In this document: piece by piece, positions 19,792-28,946 of the stretch
Position numbering within the stretch: position 1 is the stretch's first letter
Layout of the letters: the number at the start of each line of letters is the position of its first letter
Assembly: GCF_024733555.1 (NCBI RefSeq)
Contig: NZ_JANIOF010000006.1
Location: 124,001 to 188,000 of the forward strand
Origin: Paenibacillus sp. SC116
GTDB lineage: Bacteria > Bacillota > Bacilli > Paenibacillales > Paenibacillaceae
DNA length: 64,000 nucleotides
Direction of reading: 5' to 3'
Position numbers and translations under genes: made by a program
Notes under the pieces: model-generated
The model's database searches: none
What the model was told of the DNA's origin: nothing
The model's input: the letters and a program-made list of their open reading frames with translations, nothing else

Positions 19792-20544
19792 ATGGCTGTT
19801 GTATGGAGTATTGTTGTCACGTTGCTGGCAGCTTGTACGGGACGCAGTAAGAGTGAACTTCCTCCTATGCCTGAGAGTGGAGAAGGAGTAATTAAAGTTC
19901 TATATTGGAACGAAGAGCAGTTTATGAAAGACTATGGATCCTCGTTCAATGTGAAGTATCCCGATATTGAGTTTGAAATTGTTTCTACGGCATTCACACG
20001 GGATATCGAAGTATCGCAGATTATTTGCTCCATCTTGGAGATGCGTCAAATCTGCAAATAATTGATCAAAAAGCAGAAAAAGTGGTTATGGATAGCGATG
20101 CGTGGAAAACGTTATTCATTGACTATGCTGAGCTTGTAAAGAGTGGGAAAATCAATATAAATGACCAGAGTTCTAGCAGAGGTTATGATCCGGGCTTTGC
20201 TGGTGGCAAGTCGGCTCTAGGAATTGGACAGCAATGGACGCTCTACTAGAAAGCTAACAACTCGAACGATATATCAGAAAGAAGTAAACGGAAAAAGTAT
20301 GGAAGTTTTCACGGTATTACGGCCTGCTAAAAATAGCTATTCTGTATACGAAACATTAAGTAAAAATGATGTATCGATGGATTTCCATTCTATACTTACG
20401 ATGAAATTAAATATAGCGTTAATGGCAGTGAAAGATGGTAAGAAATCAGCGGAACAGGCTTATACGGATCTGCTGCCAGAGCTGCAGAAGGCCTTGGAAG
20501 AGGCGAAGCAAAAAGGCGCCAAGGAGAAAGCAGAGAAAAAATAG
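19792..20544 (+). pseudogene. Broken solute-binding lipoprotein (internal deletions)
   Basis: Three overlapping frame fragments together match the flanking paralogues. The first has lipobox LLAAC and runs to FEIVST; a junction near 19989 then jumps to the paralogue's HTEYRS-equivalent in another frame, removing about 150 codons. A second junction near 20230 joins SALGIGQQW to NGRSTRKLT, removing about 85 codons and shifting frame again. The C-terminal part ends in KQKGAKEK as in the third paralogue. There is no clear ribosome binding site and the signal peptide is shortened. It is not expected to make a functional protein. Confidence 0.88.
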
Positions 20545-20576
20545 CCTCATAAAGGATCATGTTAGCAAAGCCCCCG

Positions 20577-20611
20577 CAGCTTATCAATAAGCATGCAAAG
20601 GGGCTTTTTCA
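20577..20611 (+). terminator. Intrinsic terminator after the pseudogene
   Basis: AAAGCCCC / GGGGCTTT with T-run. It resembles in sequence and layout the terminator after the third paralogue (both include a GCAGCTTA..ATAGCATGCA-like loop), as expected if the gene and its terminator were duplicated together. Confidence 0.8.
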
Positions 20612-20922
20612 TTTTTGTAAGGGTTAGTTGTAATGTGAAAATTATGGATATATAATTTAACTTGAGCATGTTGCTAGGTACATATATGTTTTCAAAGCAA
20701 TCCGGATGCTTTGTTTAACGATCTTCCTCCAAGTCTAGCATTCTATCTGCGACCCATCTGAATAATCCACCTTAGATACACATTTCAATATCATCCTTTA
20801 TCAAATATATTTTTCTTTTGATAGTACGGCTGTGTCATTCGTAACATCAAGACCCTCACCTTCATCGACTCAAAAGACGCAGTATAACTATAGTATTTGC
20901 CTTAATAGAGAGGGGAATGAAT
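20612..20922. other. Intergenic region before third lipoprotein gene
   Basis: About 310 bp, AT-rich. A small inverted repeat (TATCAAA / TTTTGATA near 20797-20822) is the only structure noticed. No gene supported. Confidence 0.45.
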
Positions 20923-22338
20923 ATGTCGAGTTGGACTCGTCAAGTAAAGCTAGTAGTTGTGTTAAGTCTTGTCGTTTCGTTGTTAGCCGCGTGTACTGGG
21001 GGAAGTAAGAGCGAACTTCCTGACCTTCCTGAAAATGGAGCGGGGAAAATTACGGTTATGCACTGGAGTGCAGATTCATTCATGAGTGAGCTGGGAAATA
21101 CGTTTAATGTGAAATATCCCGAGATTGAATTTCAAGTCGTCGAGTCTGATGAGTTTTATCAATCTTTCAAACCACAAGAGGGAGATGCCGACAAGAAGCT
21201 TGCTGAATTTATTAAAAATAAAAAAATAGACGTCGTTTTGACACATCAAATGGAATACGAGCAGTTGGCCAAAGCAGGGGTTCTGTACAAGCTGGATACG
21301 ATTATTCAAGATGAGAAGTATCCAATGGATGATTTTTATCCTGGTATTGTTGATTTGCTTCGTGAAAAAGGAGGCAATGCGATATATGGGCTGCCTAGCG
21401 GGATAAATTCTATGGCTCTATTTTATAACGTGGACTTATTTAAGAAGCAAGGTGTAGAGGTTCCTACACATAAAATGTCGCCTCAACGAGTACTCGACCT
21501 TGCGCAGCGATTCCCAGGTGGGTCCGATGAAAAGGAACGTATTTATGGAATCCATACGGAGTATCGGTCTGTAGGTGACCATATGTTATCGCTTGGTGAA
21601 ATGTCCAACCTTCAAGTCATTGACCAGAAAGCTGAGAAAGTCGTTATGGACAGTGCAGCTTGGAAAGAGTTGTTTGTTAGTTATGCTGAATTAATGAAAG
21701 ACAATAAAATAAATATGATAGACATGAATAATCAAGGTGGATCTTATGGAACTGGTTTTTCTGCTGGAAAGGCAGCTATGGTTCTCGGTCATACATGGAT
21801 GTTCGAAGAAATGAAGTATGCATCCCGTCGTGAAGGTCCAGACGGCAAGCCAAGTAAACCATTTGAGTGGAATATGGTTACGGTTCCTGTTGATCCAGCT
21901 AACCCTGATGAATCTTCGAGTGTGGGCTTAGGTGAGATATTTGCGATTACGAATCATGCGACAGATAAGCGGGCGGCATGGGAATTTATTGAATTTACGA
22001 CAGGTCCGGAAATGGCTAAAATAAATGGTCGATCTACTCGGAAATTAACGGCGCGGAAAAACTACCAGAAAGAAAAAGAAGGCAAGAGCATGGAGGCCTT
22101 CACAATGCTGCGTCCTGCGAAAAATAATTATTCCCTTTACAGTACGTTAGAAAAAAATGATGTATCTTATGAATTCAGCCAGACTTTAACTATGAAGTTG
22201 GATGAGGCACTTAAAAGTGTGGCAGACGGCAAGAAATCAGCCGATCAAGCTTATACGGAACTGATCTCTGAACTGCAAAAGACCCTCGTAGAGGCGAAGC
22301 AAAAAGGAGCCAAAGAGAAGGAGAAGACAAAAAAATAG
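20923..22338 (+). CDS. Extracellular solute-binding lipoprotein, family 1 (third paralogue, intact)
   Basis: 471 residues, same architecture as the gene at 18000: lipobox LLAAC (Cys24), TGGSKSELP linker, two-lobed periplasmic-binding fold, ending in a Lys/Glu-rich tail. It is closer to the pseudogene than to the first paralogue (shared IDQKAEKVVMDS, NGRSTRKLT, RPAKN and EAKQKGAKEK). Start: AGAGGGG lies one base from ATG 20917 but seven from the in-frame ATG 20923, which I prefer. Solute unknown; no permease or ATPase for sugar uptake is adjacent, and the following ABC genes are of the Ecs exporter type. Confidence 0.88.
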   Translation: MSSWTRQVKLVVVLSLVVSLLAACTGGSKSELPDLPENGAGKITVMHWSADSFMSELGNTFNVKYPEIEFQVVESDEFYQSFKPQEGDADKKLAEFIKNKKIDVVLTHQMEYEQLAKAGVLYKLDTIIQDEKYPMDDFYPGIVDLLREKGGNAIYGLPSGINSMALFYNVDLFKKQGVEVPTHKMSPQRVLDLAQRFPGGSDEKERIYGIHTEYRSVGDHMLSLGEMSNLQVIDQKAEKVVMDSAAWKELFVSYAELMKDNKINMIDMNNQGGSYGTGFSAGKAAMVLGHTWMFEEMKYASRREGPDGKPSKPFEWNMVTVPVDPANPDESSSVGLGEIFAITNHATDKRAAWEFIEFTTGPEMAKINGRSTRKLTARKNYQKEKEGKSMEAFTMLRPAKNNYSLYSTLEKNDVSYEFSQTLTMKLDEALKSVADGKKSADQAYTELISELQKTLVEAKQKGAKEKEKTKK

Positions 22339-22350
22339 CGAACGTTCGAG

Positions 22351-22398
22351 AAGCACGCCCAGCAGCTTACCAAATAGCATGCAGGGCGTGCTTTGTTT
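22351..22398 (+). terminator. Intrinsic terminator after third lipoprotein
   Basis: AAGCACGCCC / GGGCGTGCTT then TGTTTAT. Confidence 0.8.
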
Positions 22399-22451
22399 AT
22401 TCGCTTATAGGTGGAGGATTCGATATAATGGCATAGAGAGGTGAATGGAAG

Positions 22452-23237
22452 ATGAATCCTTTATTAGAGGTCAATCAGTTAACAGGTGGATACAGCATTG
22501 GCAGGCCAGTTGTGCATCAGGTATCGTTTGCTGTGAAGCCTGGTGAAATGGTCGGCTTGATCGGCCTGAATGGTGCAGGCAAAAGCACGACGATGAAGCA
22601 TATATTAGGCTTGCTTGATCCACAGCAGGGACAAGTGCTAGTCAATGGAAAGCAGCTTAGCAGCGGGGCTGAGGCGTATCGGGCAGCGATTGCTTATGTA
22701 CCGGAATCGCCACTCATGTATGACGCGTTAACCGTATATGAGCATTTAGTCTGGTCTGCTACCGCTTATGGCGTAACCGAACAACAATTTGAAGAGCGAG
22801 TTGATGAGCTTGCGAAGCTGTTTCAGATGGAAGCTCATTTACATAAGGCCGCGCAGCATTTATCTAAGGGGATGAAGCAGAAGACGATGCTAATGTGTGC
22901 GTTTATCGCACGTCCTCCACTCTACGTTATTGATGAGCCGTTTCTAGGGCTGGATCCGCTTGGTATTCGCTCACTGCTTCAATATATGAAACGGATGAAG
23001 GAAGAAGGAGCTTCTTTGCTTGTCAGCTCGCATATTCTTTCTACAATCGAGCAATATTGTGATCGTTTCGTCCTGCTTCATCATGGCAAGGTGCTTATTG
23101 ATGGTACATCACAGCAATTGAAATCAGGTCTTGAAACTCGTGGGGTAGCCATGTCAGAGCAAGCTCGTTTAGAAGATGCGTTCTATGCTTGGGTCGGGGA
23201 AGACAGCGTATCGTCGGAGGTTCCTGATGAGAGATAG
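22452..23237 (+). CDS. ecsA: EcsA-type ABC transporter ATP-binding protein
   Basis: 261 residues. Walker A GLNGAGKS (38-45), signature LSKGMKQK, Walker B YVIDEPFLGLDP and switch His in SSHIL. The gene overlaps the next by 11 bp, and that partner resembles EcsB, which identifies the pair. In Bacillus and Staphylococcus, EcsAB affects protein secretion, competence and regulated intramembrane proteolysis by RasP; the transported substrate is debated (peptides are likely). EcsA sits on the cytoplasmic face and powers EcsB. Confidence 0.9.
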   Translation: MNPLLEVNQLTGGYSIGRPVVHQVSFAVKPGEMVGLIGLNGAGKSTTMKHILGLLDPQQGQVLVNGKQLSSGAEAYRAAIAYVPESPLMYDALTVYEHLVWSATAYGVTEQQFEERVDELAKLFQMEAHLHKAAQHLSKGMKQKTMLMCAFIARPPLYVIDEPFLGLDPLGIRSLLQYMKRMKEEGASLLVSSHILSTIEQYCDRFVLLHHGKVLIDGTSQQLKSGLETRGVAMSEQARLEDAFYAWVGEDSVSSEVPDER

Positions 23238-24516
23238 CGTTGAGCGTTCAGCGAATCATTCTCGAAACTCATACGAACAAGCTGAAGTGCGCAAGTGGAT
23301 ATATCCAGAAAAGCTATGGGCGGATCGAGTAGCGTCGTATTGGCTGTCGATCATTCCTTACTTAGGATATGTGGTACGAAGTGGATTTGGGTTTTTGATC
23401 GCCTTTTTATTTGTTGTAGGAACAGCCCTATATGCATCATATTTGGAGCGTGTACCAGCAGATTTTCCTGTTCGCTTGTTGGCGTTAGTTATTTTAGCGC
23501 CTACGATAGCTAATATGACGTATCGAACATTTATCGTGGAAGCAGACCGTGTGTTTTTCCTGCGGATTGCCCATAAAATGCAGCCGTATTTAAGACGAAG
23601 TGTTCGCTATAGTCTTATCCCTCGTCTGCTGCTTACGGCAACTGCATGGACAGTCATTTGGCCTTTATACCAGCGGGTGGAGGTATCGCCTAAGCCTTAT
23701 TTGTTAATGCTTATCGTTTTGTTAATATTGAAGCTGGTCGTAGCTTACGGAGTGTGGGTCGAGCGGCATGTGACTGATAAAAATTCTCTGTTTTGGCTTG
23801 ATTGGTCACGCAAAATCGTATGCATACTATTTATCTGGGCTTGGTTGTGGTTTCCGATACCTGCTGCAGGTGTGATATCAGGTGTGATTGGCATTGTTTA
23901 TTTGCTGGCACTCCGTCGTATGCCTGTATTATCATTTGCCTGGGACGCACATATGGAGGCTGAACGTGTCCATCAACAGCGAATTATGCAATTTTTAAGC
24001 AGCTTTGTAGACTTGCCTGCTATGGATGAGCGAAGATACGCTCGACCTTGGTTGAATCTGCTCGGCAATCGCTATGCATTCCGTCCATCGTATGCGTATC
24101 ACTACATGTTGGCAAAGACCATTGTACGCAGCGAATGGTTGGGCATATGGATGCGTTTAACGGTGATTGGAACACTGCTTATCACATTTGCAAAAGATAC
24201 CCCTTGGAACGGAGTACTGCTGCTGCTATTTCTTATAGCCATCAGTGCGCAAAATCGGACACTGTTTCAACTCCATAAGCATGACGTGTGGTATCAATTA
24301 TATCCGTTATCTCCTAGTGCAAAGAAGGATGCTGCACTAACTTATAGTACAGCTTTTCATTTTATATCTGCACTAATCCTACTTGTGCCAGTTATACTGG
24401 GATCGACTTCGATCATGTATCGATTGGCAGCAGTTGGGATCGCTATTTTGATTGTAGGATGTACTCGTTGGTCTCGCGGACGTTCTAAGCAGTTGGATGA
24501 AGAGGATGAGGATTAA
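23227..24516 (+). CDS. ecsB: EcsB-type ABC transporter permease
   Basis: 429 residues, highly hydrophobic with about eight or more predicted membrane segments in two blocks (about 40-180 and 300-415) separated by a basic cytoplasmic stretch. It matches EcsB in layout and position directly after EcsA. CGGAGG six bases before ATG 23227 fixes the start inside ecsA; the frame remains open upstream to 23176 but that part is the ecsA 3' end. The C-terminus is acidic (LDEEDED). No ecsC is visible. Confidence 0.88.
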   Translation: MRDSVERSANHSRNSYEQAEVRKWIYPEKLWADRVASYWLSIIPYLGYVVRSGFGFLIAFLFVVGTALYASYLERVPADFPVRLLALVILAPTIANMTYRTFIVEADRVFFLRIAHKMQPYLRRSVRYSLIPRLLLTATAWTVIWPLYQRVEVSPKPYLLMLIVLLILKLVVAYGVWVERHVTDKNSLFWLDWSRKIVCILFIWAWLWFPIPAAGVISGVIGIVYLLALRRMPVLSFAWDAHMEAERVHQQRIMQFLSSFVDLPAMDERRYARPWLNLLGNRYAFRPSYAYHYMLAKTIVRSEWLGIWMRLTVIGTLLITFAKDTPWNGVLLLLFLIAISAQNRTLFQLHKHDVWYQLYPLSPSAKKDAALTYSTAFHFISALILLVPVILGSTSIMYRLAAVGIAILIVGCTRWSRGRSKQLDEEDED

Positions 24517-24523
24517 TTGAAAT

Positions 24524-24583
24524 AAGCCGGAAGTACAAGCTTCTTTACCGATAATCGGTAGAACGCTTGTGCTCCGGCTTTTA
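24524..24583. terminator. Terminator between ecsB and converging gene
   Basis: AAGCCGGAAGTACAAGC pairs with GCTTGTGCTCCGGCTT, enclosing an inner hairpin TACCGATAATCGGTA, with T-run after. Confidence 0.8.
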
Positions 24584-24651
24584 TCATGATGTAAAGTTTA
24601 TTTCAGAACACATTTGAGTAATGATTATCTAGAAATATCAGTAAAAAACAT

Positions 24652-25032
24652 TTAGGATTCATTAGGCATTCCGCTTAAATGTTCATGGATCAATTTCCAC
24701 TGGTTATGATCGTCTCGAACAAATACATTGGTTGCTCGTCCGCTTCCAGATGCAAATTGGCCATGGATATAACCCTCCCAATGATAAGTATACAAGCAGG
24801 TAGCTTGGACCTCACTCACGGCAATCCATTGCACATCAGAGGCAGCGTATACTTCATCTCGTACGAAATCCCACGCTTGATCGAAATAGCGCTGTATCTC
24901 ATCATGAGTCTTGCAAGATTCATTAGAGAACCAGTAGAGCGCATCAGGATGCAGCAGGGCACGAACTTGATTGAAATCATGGGTGTTCGTGGCTTCTATA
25001 TAGCTGGTTAGTGCAAGTTCATAGCTGCTCAT
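24652..25032 (-). CDS. NTF2-like (SnoaL/DUF4440-type) protein
   Basis: 126 residues. The whole chain fits an NTF2-like cone: helix YELALTSYIEATNTHDF, ALLHPDALYWF, EIQRYFDQAWDFV, then beta strands to GRATNVFVRDDHNQWKLIHEHLS. Such proteins are small hydrolases, isomerases or ligand-binding domains, and no catalytic set can be assigned here. It starts seven bases after the aminotransferase stop on the same strand and lacks a good ribosome binding site of its own, suggesting translational coupling in a two-gene operon. Confidence 0.8.
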   Translation of the reverse strand: MSSYELALTSYIEATNTHDFNQVRALLHPDALYWFSNESCKTHDEIQRYFDQAWDFVRDEVYAASDVQWIAVSEVQATCLYTYHWEGYIHGQFASGSGRATNVFVRDDHNQWKLIHEHLSGMPNES

Positions 25033-25039
25033 ATCGTCG

Positions 25040-26353
25040 TTACTTGCTCACCTTCGATGATGTTAGATCAAGCACCCCTTGATAGATGGTATCAAACAGC
25101 TCAGGCAAGTGAACTTCTTCGATACATGAGAACGCGACGCGAAGATCCGTCTCACCTAGAGCAATCGTGCCGATACCGTACTGCTCCAGCAAGTGGACAC
25201 GTAGCTCTTCCGCGGACACCTTGCTTAGACGCAAACACATAAAGTAGCCGGAATTGAAAGGATAATAGGTCCAAGCACCCTCATATTTGCCGCTGTCGAG
25301 CAAGGATTTGACGACATTCGCACGAGCTTTCAGAATGTTGAACTTTTCTTGCTTCTGTTCCGCATAGGCAGGTGACTGAAGTGCCTTAAGCACGAAAGTT
25401 TGAGAAGGGTGAGGGCCACTCGAAATGGTCGAACGAATAATACCCATCGTCTTCTGCTCCAAGGCAGCAAGCAGCTTCTCAGAAGTGGATGCATAGGTGA
25501 TGAACCCGACACGGAAGCCCCATACATATTCTTCTTTAGTTGCGCCGTCTACCTTCACTGCAAGTACATTTGGATGCAGAGAGGCCAACGCCCCGAATAG
25601 AGATTCTTGCACGGAATCTTCAAAGAACAAGCCGTAGTAAGCATCGTCGGAGACGACGACAAGCTTCATTCCGTTCTCAGCTGCTTCGCGAATAACGGAC
25701 ACGATAGCTTGTGCTTCTTCTGCTCCCGGTGTATATCCTGTCGGATTGTTCGGAAAGTTAAGCAAAATGATTGCTTTTCCTTTGCTAGTATGCGTTTGAA
25801 GCACCTGGCGAAGACCTTCGCTATTGAATTGCATATTGTCATTATATAAAGGATAGTAAGCTATTTGTGCACCGCGACGAATATTGAAAGTCAGCTCATA
25901 GTTTTCCCAGTTCTTATCAGGCATAACGACGATGTCGTCTTCATCTGCAAATAAATCTGCAACGATGCTTAAACCATGTGTCAAAGCGTTCGTCACGATA
26001 GGATTGCTAATAAGCTTCCCTTCTAGGGAAGGTGTTTCTTTCAAAATCTTTTCTTTCCAAATGCTGCGAAGCTCAGGCTTTCCAGCAGGAGGAGCATACG
26101 GATAGATGTCTTTTGGTTCGAATGCGGACAGTTGATCTTGGATGACTTTTAGATGCATGGGTCCTTTGCCTTCTGTAGCAATACCGATTGTAGCATTGAA
26201 TTTGTTGGCTTTAGCCGATGCCTCAGCAGACTGGCTCAAAATCCCTTCTTTAGGGAAATAAATAAGCTGTCCGAGGCGGGACAACATGCTGTACACGTGT
26301 TCATTTTCTTGACGAATGGATTCATTCAATTGTTGAGCTAGTGGGTTCATCAT
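25040..26353 (-). CDS. PLP-dependent aminotransferase, class I/II fold
   Basis: 437 residues. Fold-type I aminotransferase: NFPNNPTGY (near 210), the D-x-A-Y cofactor pair in VVSDDAYYGLF, a Lys in DGATKEEY that would form the Schiff base, and WGFRVGF with the phosphate-binding Arg. The spacing is that of aspartate/aromatic aminotransferases, but the amino-acid substrate is not clear; the lid segment around 270-300 differs from classic AspC. Start: GGAAGG lies six bases before ATG 26353; a longer in-frame start at 26374 precedes this site and is unlikely. First gene of an operon with the NTF2-like gene. Confidence 0.85.
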   Translation of the reverse strand: MMNPLAQQLNESIRQENEHVYSMLSRLGQLIYFPKEGILSQSAEASAKANKFNATIGIATEGKGPMHLKVIQDQLSAFEPKDIYPYAPPAGKPELRSIWKEKILKETPSLEGKLISNPIVTNALTHGLSIVADLFADEDDIVVMPDKNWENYELTFNIRRGAQIAYYPLYNDNMQFNSEGLRQVLQTHTSKGKAIILLNFPNNPTGYTPGAEEAQAIVSVIREAAENGMKLVVVSDDAYYGLFFEDSVQESLFGALASLHPNVLAVKVDGATKEEYVWGFRVGFITYASTSEKLLAALEQKTMGIIRSTISSGPHPSQTFVLKALQSPAYAEQKQEKFNILKARANVVKSLLDSGKYEGAWTYYPFNSGYFMCLRLSKVSAEELRVHLLEQYGIGTIALGETDLRVAFSCIEEVHLPELFDTIYQGVLDLTSSKVSK

Positions 26354-26598
26354 CTTCATCCTTCCAGCGTCCATAATAATCGGTTACACAATGCCTTTAT
26401 TATAGCACTAGCATGAGAGATCGTCATCGTCGTATTGGAAAAGGGTGGGTGTGAAATGGATAGTACTTCAAAAAAGAAAAAATTGGACAGTTGATAAGGT
26501 GAAAACATGTAATTATATATCGAAATGAACAGGAAAAAAGCTTATGCTTATATAAATGAAATAGTATTAGTATAAGCACGGAAAGGGGAGTATACGGA

Positions 26599-27384
26599 TT
26601 GCTGCACGCATCAGCGACTTCTTATGTACTTAAGCCAGGAATTGCTAAAATTACTTGTGAGCCGAATTGGAAATGGCTAAAGCGGGAGAAGCCGCTGGAA
26701 AACTTCGACTTATTCTATGTTTGGAGTGGAGAAGGACAAGTCGTGCTCAATGATCAACCTTATGAAGTAAGTAAGGGGAGCTGCTTCTTATTCAGACCTG
26801 GCGATCATACGAGTGCAACACATCATCCACAGAAGCCATTAACGCTTACCTATATTCATTTTAATATTGATGCTGATGTTACAGCTATACCGAAGCCTTA
26901 TCGACAGCTAACGGAGACGGTAGACTTTGAACATTTGCTGGCACGATTCGTTCGATTGCATGTGACTCAGCCTTTCGGAGCTGAAGTAGAAACACAGCTC
27001 GTATTGAAGCAGCTGATGATACACCTGCTGCGTGACGAACGTGAAGAACCCCAAGATCGGAAATTGAGCCAGCAGTTAACGATGTCTGTTCATGAGGTTG
27101 CTAACTATATCCGGCAAAATCCAGGACTTTCTCATCGGATCGAAGATCTAGCCAAGCGGGCACAGCTGTCGCCTCGTTATTTCTCTGTTAAATTCAAAGA
27201 GCTGATCGGTGTGTCTGTGCAAAATTATATTATTCGTTCACGTATTGAACGGGCTGAGCATTTGCTTCATCATGCAGGCATGAATGTGACGGAGGTAGCT
27301 GACGCCTTAGGATATCGAGATATCTTCTTCTTCAGCAGGCAGTTCAAGCAGTATACCGGAAGAAGCCCTTCTGAAATAAGATAG
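26599..27384 (+). CDS. AraC/XylS-family transcriptional regulator
   Basis: 261 residues. N-terminal cupin-like sensor domain (about 20-120: FYVWSGEGQVVLND, GSCFLFRPGDHTS, YIHFN) and C-terminal double helix-turn-helix (about 165-261: IEDLAKRAQLSPRYFSVKFKELIG, then VTEVADALGYRDIFFFSRQFKQYTGRSPSE). It is typical of regulators that bind a small sugar-like ligand and activate adjacent genes. The divergent aminotransferase operon is a possible target. TTG start with AAAGGGGAG upstream. Confidence 0.9.
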   Translation: MLHASATSYVLKPGIAKITCEPNWKWLKREKPLENFDLFYVWSGEGQVVLNDQPYEVSKGSCFLFRPGDHTSATHHPQKPLTLTYIHFNIDADVTAIPKPYRQLTETVDFEHLLARFVRLHVTQPFGAEVETQLVLKQLMIHLLRDEREEPQDRKLSQQLTMSVHEVANYIRQNPGLSHRIEDLAKRAQLSPRYFSVKFKELIGVSVQNYIIRSRIERAEHLLHHAGMNVTEVADALGYRDIFFFSRQFKQYTGRSPSEIR

Positions 27385-27525
27385 CAAAGTCGGTGATACT
27401 TTTTACACGATACTGCGTACATATTTAAGCGCTGTGGAAGCAGTTGCTGGTATGAGGAATGAAACACAGCCTCTTTCTATGATAGAATAAGCGTACATAA
27501 CTTTATAGTTAAAGAGGGGATTAAC

Positions 27526-27867
27526 TTGTCTAATCAAAGCAATTTGAAAGAGTATGGCATTTTGTTAACCGCAATCGAAGTTCACGGCAAAGAATTTTCT
27601 TCTCGTATGCGCGGTTACGATGCAGATGAGGTCAATCTTTTTTTAGACCAAATTATTAAAGATTATCAAGCATTTGAACATGTAATTACTGACCTAGAGA
27701 AAGAAAATAAAGAACTGAAGCGCAAATTAAATCAATCGACACCTCCTATAGTTCCTGCGAGCCTCAGTGCTTCTACGCCAAGCTCAGAGCAGTCACCGCA
27801 AATCGAAGATTTGTTGAATCGCGTTCGCGATTTGGAGTTTCATTGTTGGGGACGAACAAAAGGGTAA
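27526..27867 (+). CDS. gpsB: GpsB-like cell division protein (DivIVA domain)
   Basis: 113 residues. The N-terminal DivIVA/GpsB domain includes EFSSRMRGYDADEVNLFLDQIIKDY, then a coiled coil to about 70, a Pro/Ser-rich linker, and a C-terminal helix DLLNRVRDLE that mirrors the trimerising DILKRLSNLE end of GpsB. GpsB shuttles between septum and side wall and connects penicillin-binding proteins to division proteins. Length and two-part layout favour GpsB over DivIVA. TTG start preceded by AGAGGGG. Monocistronic with a terminator. Confidence 0.85.
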   Translation: MSNQSNLKEYGILLTAIEVHGKEFSSRMRGYDADEVNLFLDQIIKDYQAFEHVITDLEKENKELKRKLNQSTPPIVPASLSASTPSSEQSPQIEDLLNRVRDLEFHCWGRTKG

Positions 27868-27901
27868 CGAATAAACAGATTCCGAACCTAGCTATGTAAG
27901 C

Positions 27902-27952
27902 AAAAAAAGCATCCCGTATACGATTTTACATCGTAATACAGGATGCTTTTTT
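27902..27952. terminator. Bidirectional terminator between gpsB and psd
   Basis: AAAAAAGCATCC / GGATGCTTTTTT with flanking A and T runs. Confidence 0.88.
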
Positions 27953-27979
27953 GCGTGCTTCGTCTTGAAAGCTGCCTAA

Positions 27980-28795
27980 TTAGTGTGTCGGTCGTTTCGT
28001 AGATTTGGCATGAAGGGTACCTAGCGATTCCCCCATCTTTACGCGTGAACCAAGCTCTAGCTCGGAACTAGGCGTGAATGTGCCGTTCTCGGTAAGCAAC
28101 ACGATCGTAGAGCCGAATTCAAAATATGCCATGTCTTGTCCACGCTCATAGGTAGGAAGCACGGCATCGTCCGCATAACGAATGCTGCTTACATTCAATG
28201 CGCCAACCTTGACGACGGATACCTCACCCTGCTCGTGACGAATATACGTTATCAGTCGTTCATTGCGACTGAGCACTCTTGGCATATGGCGCAGGCCAAA
28301 GTCGTTAACGGGATAAACCTTACCTGGTACATGCTCGCTTTCGACAGTTGTGCCTGTTACAGGGGCATGGATTCGATGGTAATCGGTAGGGCTCAAGTAC
28401 AGAACGAAGAAAAATCCATTCTTGTACTTCTGTGCATGAGGAGACTGATGCAACAACTCCTCCAAGGTGTAATCTTGTCCTTTGACATTAAGAATAACAC
28501 CTTCCTTGATCGTACCCATTCCAGTAATAAGCGCGTCAACAGGACTTAGCAATCTGTCGGTCTCCTGTACGAGTGGACGCATGCCTGGCTTTAGCTTTCT
28601 TGTGAAAAAATCATTTAGCGTCGCATACTCATGCAAAGCTTTCTCAGCTTCTCCCACGTTAATTCCGTACGACTTGGCGAACCTTGGAATAAGGCGGCGG
28701 CTAGCTCGAGAGTTGGCAAACGACCCTGCTGCTTGTGACACCCACTTGCGGGATGACAGCTCCGTCAGCAGACGCAACAATCGCTTCATCATCAT
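27980..28795 (-). CDS. psd: Phosphatidylserine decarboxylase proenzyme
   Basis: 271 residues. It has the type-I Psd core: PVDALITGMG, FFFVLYLSPTDYHRIHAPVTG (catalytic His), HVPGKVYPVND, and the self-cleavage Gly-Ser-Thr within EFGSTIVLL near residue 228, where the pyruvoyl group forms from Ser. The triad D-H-S is therefore present. It converts phosphatidylserine to phosphatidylethanolamine at the membrane. AGGTGATAACAA precedes three consecutive ATG codons. No pssA is adjacent in this window. Confidence 0.93.
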   Translation of the reverse strand: MMMKRLLRLLTELSSRKWVSQAAGSFANSRASRRLIPRFAKSYGINVGEAEKALHEYATLNDFFTRKLKPGMRPLVQETDRLLSPVDALITGMGTIKEGVILNVKGQDYTLEELLHQSPHAQKYKNGFFFVLYLSPTDYHRIHAPVTGTTVESEHVPGKVYPVNDFGLRHMPRVLSRNERLITYIRHEQGEVSVVKVGALNVSSIRYADDAVLPTYERGQDMAYFEFGSTIVLLTENGTFTPSSELELGSRVKMGESLGTLHAKSTKRPTH

Positions 28796-28946
28796 TTGTT
28801 ATCACCTATATTGTTGGGCGCCTCAGTAGGCGTCCGTAGTCATCATGGAAACTGTCGCTTCCTTTCGACTATCTTGACATAGAACGTCTTAATTTTCAAT
28901 AACGGATCTGGCATTCGTATATTGAGCTTCTGAATCACTCAATCGT

